A stretch of DNA of 64,000 bases from UMGS1251 sp036666555 (GTDB lineage Bacteria; Bacillota; Clostridia; Lachnospirales; Lachnospiraceae): contig JAVWVS010000011.1 in the NCBI GenBank assembly GCA_036666555.1, positions 1 to 64,000 on the forward strand, in the 5' to 3' direction. Numbering within the stretch: position 1 is the stretch's first letter; the number at the start of each line of letters is the position of its first letter. Shown piece after piece: positions 32,713-42,443 of this stretch. Position numbers and translations under genes: made by a program. The notes under the pieces are model-generated. The model saw nothing but the letters and a program-made list of their open reading frames with translations, made no database searches and was not told the DNA's origin.

Positions 32713-34185
32713 TCAGATAATAATGCAGACAAGTCCACCATTACTATCATTTACGATTTTCTGCATCGTATCCTGCAATTTCACTTGGCTTTCATCATTA
32801 ATCGCAATCAGTTTACTTTTCATTCCATCCATGACCAGTTCTTCAATAGATTTCCCGAAAATATTAGTTGCCCACATTCCTTCCTTACTTTTTCCTGCTT
32901 CTTTTACATAGGTGACCAGGTCCTGTGCCTGCTGTTCATTGCCTACAATAGGCGCAATTTCCGTTTCAATATTAGCACGTATCATATGGATAGATGGTGC
33001 CTGTGAATGAATTTTGACACCGTATTTATTCCCTTGCTTAATCAGAACCGGTTCCTCCAGTGTGATTTCACTTTTCATAGGGCTCACTACTCCATACCCT
33101 TTTAATTTTACGCTTTCCATGGCATCTTTCACACTTTCATACTCTCTTCGAAGTGCAGAAAGTTCCTGCATGGTTCCAATCAACTCATATTCTCCACTAA
33201 TATCTGTTTGGGTCAATTCGCTTAACATCTCATAATAATATTGGGATGCAATCCCCACACGTATTTTCACACACCCCGTATCCATTTCAATCCCGTCCAC
33301 TTTCATTTCTTCAATGTAAGGACTCTCCGGGTGGATAATTCCCTTTGTTGCATCTTTGATTTCTCCCATGTGTTTCATCACTTCCTTGATATGCTCCAAA
33401 AGGTCTGTTTTTACTTTATGATCTCTTGGTAACATTTCCACCCACTTTGGAATAAAAAATTGGATTTCGGATATGGGGAACTCAAATAAAACCTGCTCCA
33501 TAATATGATGAATGTCTTCCTCTCTTAGTTGTTCACAATTAACCGCCATGGCAGTTACCCCGTAAGTTTCCTGTAGTTGGGTAACGACTTTTTTAGCATC
33601 TTCCCCATAAGGCTTTTGGGAATTTACTAATACCAGAAATGGTTTCTTAATATTTTTTAGTTCTTGAATCGTTTTCGCCTCTGCCTCTACGTAATTTTCT
33701 CTTAAAATATCTCCAATACTTCCATCTGTTGTAATAACGATACCAATGGTTGCATGGTCGTGAATGACTTTTTTCGTTCCAATTCCCGCTGCCTTTGTAA
33801 ATGGAATCTCATAATCAAACCAAGGCGTTTTTACTTGTCGTTCCACGTCATTTTCCACATGACCGGAAGCTCCTTCTACCATATAACCCACGCAGTCAAT
33901 CAGCCGTACTTTCACCTTGACATCCTCTGCAAGCGTAATTTCTGCTGCTTCTTTAGGAACAAATTTTGGTTCGGTAGTCATAATCGTTTTTCCAGATGCC
34001 GATTGAGGAAGTTCATCTCTGGTGCGATCTCTTGCATGTTCATCTTCCATTTTCGGAAGCACCAACAAGTCCATAAACCGCTTGATAAATGTGGATTTCC
34101 CTGTTCTGACCGGACCTACCACGCCTATGTAAATTTCCCCATTCGTTCTTGCTTTTATATCATTGTATAAATGAAACGTATTCAT
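32713..34185 (-). CDS. spoIVA: Stage IV sporulation protein A
   Basis: 490 residues from MNTFHLYNDIKARTNGEIYI; the ATG is preceded by AAGGGGG about six bases away, and the longer frame has no such signal. The P-loop GPVRTGKS is at 24-31, followed by the SpoIVA-specific RTRDELPQSASGKTIMTTEPKF and GYMVEGASGHVEND. It is the ATPase that polymerises on the forespore surface as the basement layer of the spore coat. Its presence is strong evidence that the organism forms endospores. Confidence 0.96.
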   Translation of the reverse strand: MNTFHLYNDIKARTNGEIYIGVVGPVRTGKSTFIKRFMDLLVLPKMEDEHARDRTRDELPQSASGKTIMTTEPKFVPKEAAEITLAEDVKVKVRLIDCVGYMVEGASGHVENDVERQVKTPWFDYEIPFTKAAGIGTKKVIHDHATIGIVITTDGSIGDILRENYVEAEAKTIQELKNIKKPFLVLVNSQKPYGEDAKKVVTQLQETYGVTAMAVNCEQLREEDIHHIMEQVLFEFPISEIQFFIPKWVEMLPRDHKVKTDLLEHIKEVMKHMGEIKDATKGIIHPESPYIEEMKVDGIEMDTGCVKIRVGIASQYYYEMLSELTQTDISGEYELIGTMQELSALRREYESVKDAMESVKLKGYGVVSPMKSEITLEEPVLIKQGNKYGVKIHSQAPSIHMIRANIETEIAPIVGNEQQAQDLVTYVKEAGKSKEGMWATNIFGKSIEELVMDGMKSKLIAINDESQVKLQDTMQKIVNDSNGGLVCIII

Positions 34186-34212
34186 AAAATACCCCCTTGC
34201 TATGCTGATAAT

Positions 34213-34241
34213 AATGTATGCTGGCAAGACCCTGCTTTAGA
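34213..34241 (-). promoter_or_regulatory. Probable sigma-E promoter of spoIVA
   Basis: On the minus strand the -10 CATACATT (34213-34220) matches the sigma-E consensus CATACAnT closely. A weak -35, TCTAAA (34236-34241), lies 15 bp upstream. SpoIVA is sigma-E dependent in Bacillus, which supports the call. Confidence 0.55.
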
Positions 34242-34305
34242 ATCAAATTTTCTATTTTTTTATGTTTCAAACAATGGTATACTAATATCACGATAGGAGA
34301 AAATC

Positions 34306-35235
34306 ATGCATGCAGATTATAGAAATTTAAAATTAGAAAAAGCAACAATGAATGTCTCTTTTTGGGGAAGTGTCTTATTCGTCTTGGCAGAGATTATTAT
34401 GGCAGTCTTTACAAGTTCTCAGGCCGTCTTGTTAGATGCCACTTACGATGGGGTGGAGCTGCTTATGATTGTGATATCTATTGTAATCATTCCCCTTCTC
34501 TACAAACCTGCAAGTGAAAAAAGGCCATTCGGTTATCTACAGATAGAATCCCTTTTTGTTGTCATTAAAGGGTTTACTATGATTGCGGTAACCGTAGGTC
34601 TAATTATTAATAATATTCAGATTGCCCTTCACGGGGGACGTCATGTTTCTTTTTCTTTGATTGCTTACTTTGAATTGTTTGCCTTTTTCTTTAGTGTTTT
34701 CATTCTTTTTATGTTGGGACGTTTCAATCAAAAAATAGATTCTCCACTAATTCAGATGGAACTTTTAGAATGGCGCATTGATACCATTGCTTCTCTTGGC
34801 ATGGCCGTGGCTTTTTTCTCTCCTTTGCTCATCAAAGCTTCTTGGTTTCATACTGTGACCCCTTACCTTGACCAGATAGTTGCGATTATCTTATCCTTCT
34901 TTATGCTTCCTACCCCGGTTTGCGCTGTAGTAACCGGCCTTCGAGATTTATTTTTGCTGGCACCGGAAGAGGAAACCGTTACCAATCTGAAAGAAATCAT
35001 TACCCCCATTCTCTATGCTTATGGGTATGAACATTTATATTTTGATATTGTAAGAACCGGACGAAAGCTCTGGATTAGCGTCTATATTACCTTTGACCAG
35101 GATGAAGTATCCATTTCCCGTTTTCGAATCGTTCAAAATTTTGTTATTCAGGCATTAAAAAAAGAATACCAGGATTTCTACTTTGAACTTCTTCCGGAGA
35201 TAGAATTTTCCGGTGAAAGCAGCGTAGAGGCCTGA
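34306..35235 (+). CDS. Cation diffusion facilitator-like transporter
   Basis: 309 residues with five or six membrane helices and a C-terminal cytoplasmic domain (about 225-300). The CDF metal site in helix 2 is present as DATYD (D-x3-D). The helix 5 H-x3-D is changed to E-x3-D (EWRID), followed by the conserved ASLG. The family exports divalent metals such as zinc, iron or manganese by proton antiport; the His to Glu change suggests a harder metal or a non-zinc substrate. It is transcribed away from spoIVA, with AGGAGA before the ATG. Confidence 0.78.
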   Translation: MHADYRNLKLEKATMNVSFWGSVLFVLAEIIMAVFTSSQAVLLDATYDGVELLMIVISIVIIPLLYKPASEKRPFGYLQIESLFVVIKGFTMIAVTVGLIINNIQIALHGGRHVSFSLIAYFELFAFFFSVFILFMLGRFNQKIDSPLIQMELLEWRIDTIASLGMAVAFFSPLLIKASWFHTVTPYLDQIVAIILSFFMLPTPVCAVVTGLRDLFLLAPEEETVTNLKEIITPILYAYGYEHLYFDIVRTGRKLWISVYITFDQDEVSISRFRIVQNFVIQALKKEYQDFYFELLPEIEFSGESSVEA

Positions 35236-35248
35236 TATCCTTTTCAGA

Positions 35249-36265
35249 TTATGCCCATGGAAGATCAGAGTGTTCAATAGTGCTGTCACGAAGCATCAGC
35301 TCTTTGACTGCTTCTTTGGCACTCTTATTTTCAAATAATATTTTATTGACTTGATCAACAATTGGCAAAGAGATGTGATATTTTTCACCCAGTTTTACTG
35401 CCGCCTTCGTAGAATATACGCCCTCTACAACCATCTGGACTTCATCCATTGCTTCTTGCATGCTCTTCCCCTTGCCTATTAAATATCCGGCTTTTCGGTT
35501 TCGGCTGTGCTGGCTTGCACAAGTAACAATCAAGTCGCCGATTCCCGTTAGTCCGGAAAAGGTCTGGATTTTCCCGCCCATTGCTACTCCAAGCCTTGAA
35601 ATTTCTGCTATCCCTCTTGTAATTAATGCCGCTTTGGTATTATCCCCATATCCCAATCCATCTGCCATACCTGCTGCCAGCGCAATCACATTTTTCAGCG
35701 CAGCTCCTAATTCAATTCCCAGGATGTCCGGACTGGTATACACACGAAACACTTCACTCATAAACAATTTTTGAAGATACTCCGCTGTTTCTTTTGTACT
35801 CGCACCGATGACACAAGTCGTTGGCATTTGACGGCTGACTTCCTCCGCATGGCTTGGTCCTGATAATACCGCTACATCTGCTTGGGGAAGTTCTTCTTCA
35901 ATTTGTTGGGAAAGAGTCATTAATGTGCTTTCTTCAATCCCCTTTGCCACATTTACAATCTTCTGCCCTTGGATTACATAAGGCTTCATGCTACGTGCAG
36001 TGCTTCTGGTAAATGGAGATGGCACTGCCAGTACAAGAAAGTCCATTCCTACAATGGCTTCTTCTAATTGATTGGTAAACATAATCTCCTCTGAGATCTT
36101 CACTCCCGGAAGTTTGTGAATATGCTCTCTTTTCGTCGATAGCATCTCAACTTCTTCCGGATGAATGGACCATACCGTTACCTCATGACCATTGTGTTGC
36201 AACAACATAGCAAGTGCTGTTCCCCAGCTTCCGGCGCCAAGTACGCCAATTTTTGCAATCGCCAT
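35249..36265 (-). CDS. gpsA: Glycerol-3-phosphate dehydrogenase [NAD(P)+]
   Basis: 338 residues from MAIAKIGVLGAGSWG, preferred because AAAGGAG has seven bases to this ATG; an ATG two codons earlier overlaps the plsY stop. The NAD-binding GAGSWGTALA is near the start, with VAKGIE, VLSGPSHAEEV, the catalytic lysine region GIELGAALKNVIALAAGMADGLG and LTGIGDLIVTC. It supplies sn-glycerol 3-phosphate for the acylation step catalysed by the neighbouring plsY product. Confidence 0.94.
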   Translation of the reverse strand: MAIAKIGVLGAGSWGTALAMLLQHNGHEVTVWSIHPEEVEMLSTKREHIHKLPGVKISEEIMFTNQLEEAIVGMDFLVLAVPSPFTRSTARSMKPYVIQGQKIVNVAKGIEESTLMTLSQQIEEELPQADVAVLSGPSHAEEVSRQMPTTCVIGASTKETAEYLQKLFMSEVFRVYTSPDILGIELGAALKNVIALAAGMADGLGYGDNTKAALITRGIAEISRLGVAMGGKIQTFSGLTGIGDLIVTCASQHSRNRKAGYLIGKGKSMQEAMDEVQMVVEGVYSTKAAVKLGEKYHISLPIVDQVNKILFENKSAKEAVKELMLRDSTIEHSDLPWA

Positions 36266-36267
36266 TT

Positions 36268-36912
36268 TCATTCTCCTTTTTTTTTCATTCCAAACTTATT
36301 TTCGGTTCCGTTTACTAAGCGTTGGATGTTTGCACGGTGTTTATAAAATGCTGATAACATCAGAAAGATAACTACGGCATACATCTCATACAACTGCCCC
36401 TGTGCAAGCCCAAAATGACCTCCCTGACCATAAATCACTACTTCTATAGCAAATAGTACCACAACTACCAATGAACCCAAAGAAACGTATCTGGTGACTC
36501 CAACAATTATTGCAAATGCAACCATGCAAATCACTGCCATCCATATGTTTGTAGAAACAATTAATCCTGCCGTAGCTGCAATTCCTTTTCCACCTTGAAA
36601 TTTTAAATAAAATGGATAATTGTGTCCTATCACCGCTCCCATTCCTGCATACATCACCAATAAAGGCATAATCTGTGGATACGTATTTCGATAAATGAAA
36701 TGTACCACAACAATTGCCCCGATACATTTAAAACAATCTCCGAAAAAAGTGATTGCTCCTGCTTTTAATCCAAGTGTGCGAAGCGCATTGGTGGTTCCGG
36801 CATTACCACTTCCATGTTGACGAATGTCCACATGGTGTATTTTTCCATAAAAATATCCTGTCTGTAGAAGACCGAATGCATATCCGATTACTACGCAAAT
36901 CAATCGTTCCAT
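36268..36912 (-). CDS. plsY: Acyl-phosphate:glycerol-3-phosphate acyltransferase PlsY
   Basis: 214 residues, integral membrane. The PlsY motifs are visible: GSGNAGTTNALRTLG (residues about 35-49), GHNYPFYLKFQGGKGIA (about 98-114), and later PlsY-type helices. It transfers acyl from acyl-phosphate to glycerol 3-phosphate, the first committed step of phospholipid synthesis. The start overlaps the der stop (TAATG). Confidence 0.94.
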   Translation of the reverse strand: MERLICVVIGYAFGLLQTGYFYGKIHHVDIRQHGSGNAGTTNALRTLGLKAGAITFFGDCFKCIGAIVVVHFIYRNTYPQIMPLLVMYAGMGAVIGHNYPFYLKFQGGKGIAATAGLIVSTNIWMAVICMVAFAIIVGVTRYVSLGSLVVVVLFAIEVVIYGQGGHFGLAQGQLYEMYAVVIFLMLSAFYKHRANIQRLVNGTENKFGMKKKGE

Positions 36913-38240
36913 TATTGATCCTTTTCCTTTCTTTCTCGTATAAAGAATTTTAAAGACGTCCCTTTAAAACCAAATGCTTCTCTGATTTTATTTTCCAAAT
37001 ATCTGGTATAAGAAAAATGCATCAACTCTTTATCATTCACAAAAATAACAAACGTTGGCGGTTTTACTGCAACCTGCGTAATATAGTATAATTTCAATCG
37101 TTTTCCTTTATCCGATGGTGGCTGCTGCATTGCAATGGCCTCTGCCATAATCTCATTTAGCACACCAGTAGACACGCGAAGTGTCTGGTTTTCAATAATC
37201 ACATCAATCATCTCATACAACTTGGAAAGACGCTGTCCGGTCTGTGCCGATACAAACATAATCTCTGCATAAGGCATATAAGAAAGTACCATTCTTACTT
37301 TTTTCTCGTATTCGTAAATGGTCTTATCTGTTTTTTCAATGGCATCCCATTTATTCACCACAATGACAACGCCTTTTCCGCGTTCATGGGCAATTCCGGC
37401 TATTTTGGCATCCTGCTCCGTAACGCCTTCAATAGCATCAATAACCACCATGACAATATCAGCACGTTCCACCGCCGTAACAGTACGAATAATACTATAG
37501 CGCTCCAACTCTTCTTTGATTTTGCTTTTTCTGCGAAGTCCTGCGGTATCAATGAACACGTACTCTTTTCCATTGTAGGTAATCGCCGTGTCAATAGCAT
37601 CTCTGGTAGTTCCGGCCACTTCTGACACAATGACTCTGTTTTCTCCCAGAAGTTTATTAATAATCGATGACTTTCCTACATTCGGTTTTCCCACAATGGC
37701 AATTCTTGGACGTTCATCTTCTTCTGCCTCAACAAGCTGTGGTGGGAAATCTTTAATTACCTCATCCAACATATCTCCAAGCCCTTGTCTGGATGCTGCA
37801 GAGATTGGTACCGGATCTCCGATTCCCAGATTGTAGAACTCATATACGTCCGGCATGGATTTGGTTGGACTATCTACCTTATTCACTACCAATACCACCG
37901 GTTTTCCGGAACGTCTCAGCATATCCGCCACTTTAGAATCCGAATCTACCAGTCCTTGCTTCACATCTGTAATGAAGATAATCACATCCGCCGTATCAAT
38001 GGCAATCTGTGCCTGCTCTCTCATTTGTGACAATATAATATCTTTACTATCCGGCTCAATTCCCCCAGTATCAATCAACGTAAATTCCTTATCAAGCCAG
38101 GATACTTCCGCATAAATACGGTCTCTGGTAACACCCGGTGTATCTTTGACAATGGAAATCATTTCTCCTGCCAATGCATTAAATAGTGTGGATTTCCCCA
38201 CATTTGGTCTTCCTACAATGGCTACTATCGGTTTGCTCAT
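36912..38240 (-). CDS. der: Ribosome-associated GTPase Der (EngA)
   Basis: 442 residues with the double G-domain layout unique to Der: G1 GRPNVGKSTLF at about 9-19 and GKPNVGKSSI at about 184-193, DTGG and DTAG switch II motifs, NKVD and NKWD specificity motifs, and a C-terminal KH-like domain. Essential for 50S assembly. It overlaps plsY by one base, forming der-plsY-gpsA. Confidence 0.96.
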   Translation of the reverse strand: MSKPIVAIVGRPNVGKSTLFNALAGEMISIVKDTPGVTRDRIYAEVSWLDKEFTLIDTGGIEPDSKDIILSQMREQAQIAIDTADVIIFITDVKQGLVDSDSKVADMLRRSGKPVVLVVNKVDSPTKSMPDVYEFYNLGIGDPVPISAASRQGLGDMLDEVIKDFPPQLVEAEEDERPRIAIVGKPNVGKSSIINKLLGENRVIVSEVAGTTRDAIDTAITYNGKEYVFIDTAGLRRKSKIKEELERYSIIRTVTAVERADIVMVVIDAIEGVTEQDAKIAGIAHERGKGVVIVVNKWDAIEKTDKTIYEYEKKVRMVLSYMPYAEIMFVSAQTGQRLSKLYEMIDVIIENQTLRVSTGVLNEIMAEAIAMQQPPSDKGKRLKLYYITQVAVKPPTFVIFVNDKELMHFSYTRYLENKIREAFGFKGTSLKFFIRERKEKDQ

Positions 38241-38250
38241 ATTTTACTCC

Positions 38251-39561
38251 TTATGAAATCACTGCTGTTATAAAATCTTGTCCGCTTGATTTTACAATAT
38301 CTATGTCTACTTGTAAAGACTCATTCAACTGCGAAACGGTAATATCATCTAAAAAGATATCCTCTCCACTTCGTAGCATATTACTAGGAAGTAATAGTTT
38401 ATCGCCCATTGGTTTTCCCTTTAGCTGCTTCCTAATATCTTGTCCTGTAATAAGTCCTGCAACGGTAATACTCTCTCCAAAAAATTCATTAGCAATTTCA
38501 TATAAATGAACCTGCACGTTTGGATATTTCTGTTTTAAAAGGTCTAAAAAATTCTTTAAATAACCGTATGCCAGTTTTCCTGTTGCCATGGAAAGTTCTC
38601 TCTTTCGATTATCTCCTATACATGCTTGATATGCTTCATGAAATTCATCTATCAAAAGTCTGGTCATTCCCACTCCATTTTCCAACTGCAAATAACCATC
38701 ATATCGTTCTTCTTTTGGCATTTCCTCTTCTGCCAAAATATACCACTCATCTCCCGCATGAATAAAATGTGTTCCATATTCTTTGTACAGCTTGTCTTGC
38801 CACTGATGAATCATCCAAAGAACATTCTTTGCATCTTTTTTTTCAAATGGTTCCAGTGGTTCTAAACCGTCTCTATACTTTGTAAGTCCTACCGGTACTA
38901 CGGAAACGCTTCGCAAATAAGGCAGATATTGGGACATTTCACGAATGCTGCGATCCAGCTCTTCACCATCATTGATTCCTTTACAAAGCACGATCTGCCC
39001 ATTCATTGTAATTTTCCCCTCATAAAGTGTCTGCACTTTTGCTAGGGACTCCCCTGCAAATCGGTTATGAAGCATTCTTTTACGAAGTTCCGGATTGGTC
39101 GTATGAAACGAAATATTAATCGGTTCCAAGTGATACTGTACAATTCGATTGATATCGTGCTCGCTCATATTGGTCAACGTAACATAATTCCCCTGCAAGA
39201 AAGAAAGTCTGGAATCGTCATCTTTAAAATACAAAGTATCCCGCATTCCCTTTGGCATCTGATCGATAAAGCAAAACATACATTGATTTTTGCACGATCG
39301 ATATTCGTCCATCAGTCCTTGGTCAAATTCAAGTCCCAAGCTATCTTCATATTCCTTTTCTATTTCCAGTTCCCATTGTTCTCCATCCGGTTTTTCAATC
39401 AACACGAAAAGCTCTTCTTCATTGACATAGTACTGATAGTCAAACACATCTTCGATTTCTTTTCCATTGATGGAAAGCAATTTATCACCCGGTTCAATCC
39501 CCATTTCATCTGCAATACTTCCGCCATCCACCTGGCGAATTACATGTTCTTGTTTCATCAT
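38251..39561 (-). CDS. DUF512 radical-SAM-like protein with N-terminal PDZ domain
   Basis: 436 residues. An N-terminal PDZ-like domain (about 7-65, VDGGSIADEMGIEPGDKLLSING) is followed by a cysteine cluster CKNQCMFCF (C-x3-C-x2-C) of radical-SAM type and a DUF512 C-terminal domain. The family is conserved in Clostridia as a single-copy gene without a known reaction. It lies 10 bases before der in the same operon, hinting at a role linked to ribosome or membrane biogenesis; that link is only positional. Confidence 0.85.
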   Translation of the reverse strand: MMKQEHVIRQVDGGSIADEMGIEPGDKLLSINGKEIEDVFDYQYYVNEEELFVLIEKPDGEQWELEIEKEYEDSLGLEFDQGLMDEYRSCKNQCMFCFIDQMPKGMRDTLYFKDDDSRLSFLQGNYVTLTNMSEHDINRIVQYHLEPINISFHTTNPELRKRMLHNRFAGESLAKVQTLYEGKITMNGQIVLCKGINDGEELDRSIREMSQYLPYLRSVSVVPVGLTKYRDGLEPLEPFEKKDAKNVLWMIHQWQDKLYKEYGTHFIHAGDEWYILAEEEMPKEERYDGYLQLENGVGMTRLLIDEFHEAYQACIGDNRKRELSMATGKLAYGYLKNFLDLLKQKYPNVQVHLYEIANEFFGESITVAGLITGQDIRKQLKGKPMGDKLLLPSNMLRSGEDIFLDDITVSQLNESLQVDIDIVKSSGQDFITAVIS

Positions 39562-39637
39562 TCCACTCCATTTTTTCCTAATGCTTCTTCTATCATACTA
39601 AATTTTCACATAAATTGCAATTTTTTACGTACCTTTC

Positions 39638-39667
39638 TTGACCTTGTCCTACAATTAATGATATAAA
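39638..39667 (+). promoter_or_regulatory. Promoter of prs
   Basis: TTGACC (39638-39643), an 18-bp spacer and TATAAA (39662-39667), about 38 bp before the prs ATG. Confidence 0.6.
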
Positions 39668-39704
39668 TAAGTAGTAAAGATTTTTCAAATTCATGGAGGC
39701 CATT

Positions 39705-40883
39705 ATGCCAAATAAAACATTAATTGAACAAGCCTTGCCTGTTGCACCGCTAAAAATAGCTGCTCTAGCCAGCTGTAAAGAATTTGGGGAGAAGGTAAAT
39801 AACTATATTGTAAAATTCCGCAAAGATTCCAAGATGAATCCAAACAGCTCTATCATTCTTTCTCATTATCAATCTGACAATTACTTAATTAATAGTTCCT
39901 GTCCTCGTTTCGGTTCCGGTGAAGCAAAAGGAGTACTAAAAAATACCATCCGTGGTTCCGATTTATTCGTAATGGTAGATGTATGCAATTACAGTCTCAC
40001 TTATAATCTCAATGGTCATTTAAACCACATGTCACCAGATGACCATTATCAAGACTTGAAGCGCATCATTTCCGCTGCTACCGGCAAAACGCATCGAACC
40101 AATGTCATTATGCCTTTTCTCTATGAAAGTCGTCAACACAAACGGGAAAAAAGGGAATCTCTCGACTGTGCTCTTGCGTTAGAAGAATTGGTAGAAATGG
40201 GTGTATCGAATATTATTACTTTTGACGCTCACGACCCACGTGTACAGAATTCCATTCCTCTAAAGGGCTTTGATAATTTCAATCCTCCCTATCAGTTTAT
40301 GAAGGCATTGCTTCGTGCGGAGCCTGACCTACAGGTGGACAAAGACCATTTAATGATTATCAGTCCGGATGAAGGTGCCATGCACCGTGCCGTTTACTTT
40401 TCCAATGTACTGGGTATTGATATGGGTATGTTTTACAAACGTCGTGATTATTCTACGGTCATTGATGGGAAAAATCCCATTGTAGCCCATGAATTTCTTG
40501 GAGATGATCTCACTGGGAAAGATGTTTTAATCGTAGATGATATGATTTCCTCTGGTGAAAGCATCCTTGATGTGGCAAAACAAATGAAGGACCGTGGCGC
40601 CAAACGCGTGTTTATCTGTGCTACCTTTGGTCTCTTCACCAACGGCCTAGAAGAGTTTGACGAATATTATCAACGTGGATATATTACTCGGGTGGTTACA
40701 ACGAATCTTACTTATCTACCGCCGAATGTCTTATCCAAACCTTATTTTACCGTTGCCGATATGAGTAAATTCGTGGCACTCATTATTGATTCTTTGAATC
40801 ATGATGTTACCATTGGTTCTGTCATGAATCCTACCGACCGTATCCATACACTTTTAGCGAAACATGCAAAAAAGCAATTCTAA
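39705..40883 (+). CDS. prs: Ribose-phosphate pyrophosphokinase, long form
   Basis: 392 residues from MPNKTLIEQ at 39705, chosen because GGAGG lies five bases upstream, whereas the in-frame ATG at 39693 overlaps that site. It has the PRPP-synthetase fold: an N-terminal phosphoribosyltransferase-like domain, FDAHDPRVQNSI, and the PRPP motif VLIVDDMISSGESI near residue 280. It is longer than the usual 315-residue enzyme because of extra N-terminal sequence and insertions, a form common in Lachnospiraceae. It makes PRPP from ribose 5-phosphate and ATP. Confidence 0.9.
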   Translation: MPNKTLIEQALPVAPLKIAALASCKEFGEKVNNYIVKFRKDSKMNPNSSIILSHYQSDNYLINSSCPRFGSGEAKGVLKNTIRGSDLFVMVDVCNYSLTYNLNGHLNHMSPDDHYQDLKRIISAATGKTHRTNVIMPFLYESRQHKREKRESLDCALALEELVEMGVSNIITFDAHDPRVQNSIPLKGFDNFNPPYQFMKALLRAEPDLQVDKDHLMIISPDEGAMHRAVYFSNVLGIDMGMFYKRRDYSTVIDGKNPIVAHEFLGDDLTGKDVLIVDDMISSGESILDVAKQMKDRGAKRVFICATFGLFTNGLEEFDEYYQRGYITRVVTTNLTYLPPNVLSKPYFTVADMSKFVALIIDSLNHDVTIGSVMNPTDRIHTLLAKHAKKQF

Positions 40884-40892
40884 ACAGCATAC

Positions 40893-40921
40893 AAAAAAGG
40901 AGCTCATTGAGCTCCTTTTTT
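40893..40921. terminator. Bidirectional terminator between prs and the deacetylase gene
   Basis: A perfect 13-bp stem (40893-40905 with 40909-40921) and 3-nt loop with six A on one side and six T on the other, serving the convergent genes. Confidence 0.9.
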
Positions 40922-40936
40922 GACTCTAATACTATC

Positions 40937-42367
40937 TTATTCTACTCGCACAGAGAAGTCTGTATATTTTTCACCATTTTGCAATGGGGTGCCTTTTGCT
41001 TCTGCCATTTCACTTACCGTCACCAATTGATATCCTTTTGCAATTAATTGTGGTATTGCTTCAATCGCTGCATCTACCGACCAATCATGGATATCATGAA
41101 GTAAAATAATATCCCCATCTTGAGCACTTAAGATGGACTGTACCGTTGCATCTTTACTCTTTGTCTTCCAATCCAACGTATCTACCGACCATAGAATCAA
41201 AGGCATTCCTGCACTAGCTCTTACCGTATCATTAATCGCACCATATGGTGGGCGAAGCACGGTAGCATTCTCTCCCACAACTGCACTAATTGCTGCATTG
41301 GTATCTCCTACCTGCTGTTGAATTCCTGCCGGATCTAGTTTGGTAAGTTGTGGATGATTCCACGAATGGTTCCCCAGTTCACATCCAATTTCTTTCATCT
41401 TAGTCAATGCTTCCGGATAATTTGCTACACTCATACCTTGCATGAAAAAGGTTGCATGAGCTCCGTTTTGTTCTAACACATTTAGCAAATCCATAGTTCT
41501 TTTACCTGGGCCATCATCCAGTGTAATCGCAACCATTGGTTTTGTCTTATCAATAGAATCAATTTCGGATTCTATTTTACCATCTTTTGCAAATACACAT
41601 TTTTTTGACCCTACTTGCTGCTCTCCGGTCAACATCTTTCCATCTTTGCCAAAAGCGTACTTGGTACCTTCTTCTTCCAGCCATCCGATCTTCATCGTTC
41701 CATCCGGATTAAAGTAATATTTTGCACCGTCTTCTTCAAACCATCCAACCTGCATAACACCATCTTTATCAAAATAGTACTTGGTGCTATTCAAATCCTG
41801 CCATCCAATTGCTTTATTTTCATCTGCTCCAAAATAATAGGTCTTTCCCATGGATACAATAAAGTCGCTTACTACATATGTACCATCTGTTCTTTTGAAT
41901 TTATTTCCATCCCAGGTGCCATATTTATTTTGTACGGTCAATGTTCCATTCTCTACATCAATTCGAACTTTTCCAAGCCAGTCACTATCCAGTGCTTTTT
42001 TCACAGTATCAGAAAATGTTACTTGAATCGGGAATACACCTTCCGTAATACCATCTGCTTTGCAATCCAATGTGTATGCTGTCCCGGCTTTTAAGTCTTT
42101 CACTAAATCCCCTACCGTATATTTTTTTTCTACATCCAGCATTACATCCAGATTTTCTTTACAGCTAACATCCACGGTCAACGTGGGCATTGCCTGCTCT
42201 TGTACCATGGTTTCTGATTTCACCTTAATGTTAATCAGTCCGTGTTTGTCTTTGCTTGCCGCCGCTGCAGTACTAAATAGTAAAACAGCAATCAAGCAGA
42301 TTGCAACCAATCCTATCATCCTTTTTCTTTTTTTCAGAGTTTTCGCTCTGGAATTTATCTTCTGCAT
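40937..42367 (-). CDS. Secreted polysaccharide deacetylase with choline-binding-type repeats
   Basis: 476 residues. An N-terminal basic segment and hydrophobic helix (about 17-38, ending AAAAS) form a signal peptide or anchor. Residues about 40-150 carry a beta-rich domain. Four or five tryptophan/tyrosine repeats follow (about 165-265), of the cell-wall-binding type (YYFDKDGVMQVGWFEEDGA). The NodB deacetylase domain (about 275-450) has TLDDGP with its catalytic and metal aspartates, the metal HSWNH and RPPYGAIND. It should remove N-acetyl groups from peptidoglycan or another wall glycan outside the cell. Confidence 0.88.
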   Translation of the reverse strand: MQKINSRAKTLKKRKRMIGLVAICLIAVLLFSTAAAASKDKHGLINIKVKSETMVQEQAMPTLTVDVSCKENLDVMLDVEKKYTVGDLVKDLKAGTAYTLDCKADGITEGVFPIQVTFSDTVKKALDSDWLGKVRIDVENGTLTVQNKYGTWDGNKFKRTDGTYVVSDFIVSMGKTYYFGADENKAIGWQDLNSTKYYFDKDGVMQVGWFEEDGAKYYFNPDGTMKIGWLEEEGTKYAFGKDGKMLTGEQQVGSKKCVFAKDGKIESEIDSIDKTKPMVAITLDDGPGKRTMDLLNVLEQNGAHATFFMQGMSVANYPEALTKMKEIGCELGNHSWNHPQLTKLDPAGIQQQVGDTNAAISAVVGENATVLRPPYGAINDTVRASAGMPLILWSVDTLDWKTKSKDATVQSILSAQDGDIILLHDIHDWSVDAAIEAIPQLIAKGYQLVTVSEMAEAKGTPLQNGEKYTDFSVRVE

Positions 42368-42414
42368 ATGACTCTCCTCTGCAATAATAACACACCATTT
42401 AGTATCTCGTCATT

Positions 42415-42443
42415 ATTATAACGCAGATATTGTAGTTATGCAA
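42415..42443 (-). promoter_or_regulatory. Promoter of the polysaccharide deacetylase gene
   Basis: On the minus strand TTGCAT (42438-42443), a 17-bp spacer and TATAAT (42415-42420). The -35 overlaps the last codons of serA. Confidence 0.6.
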
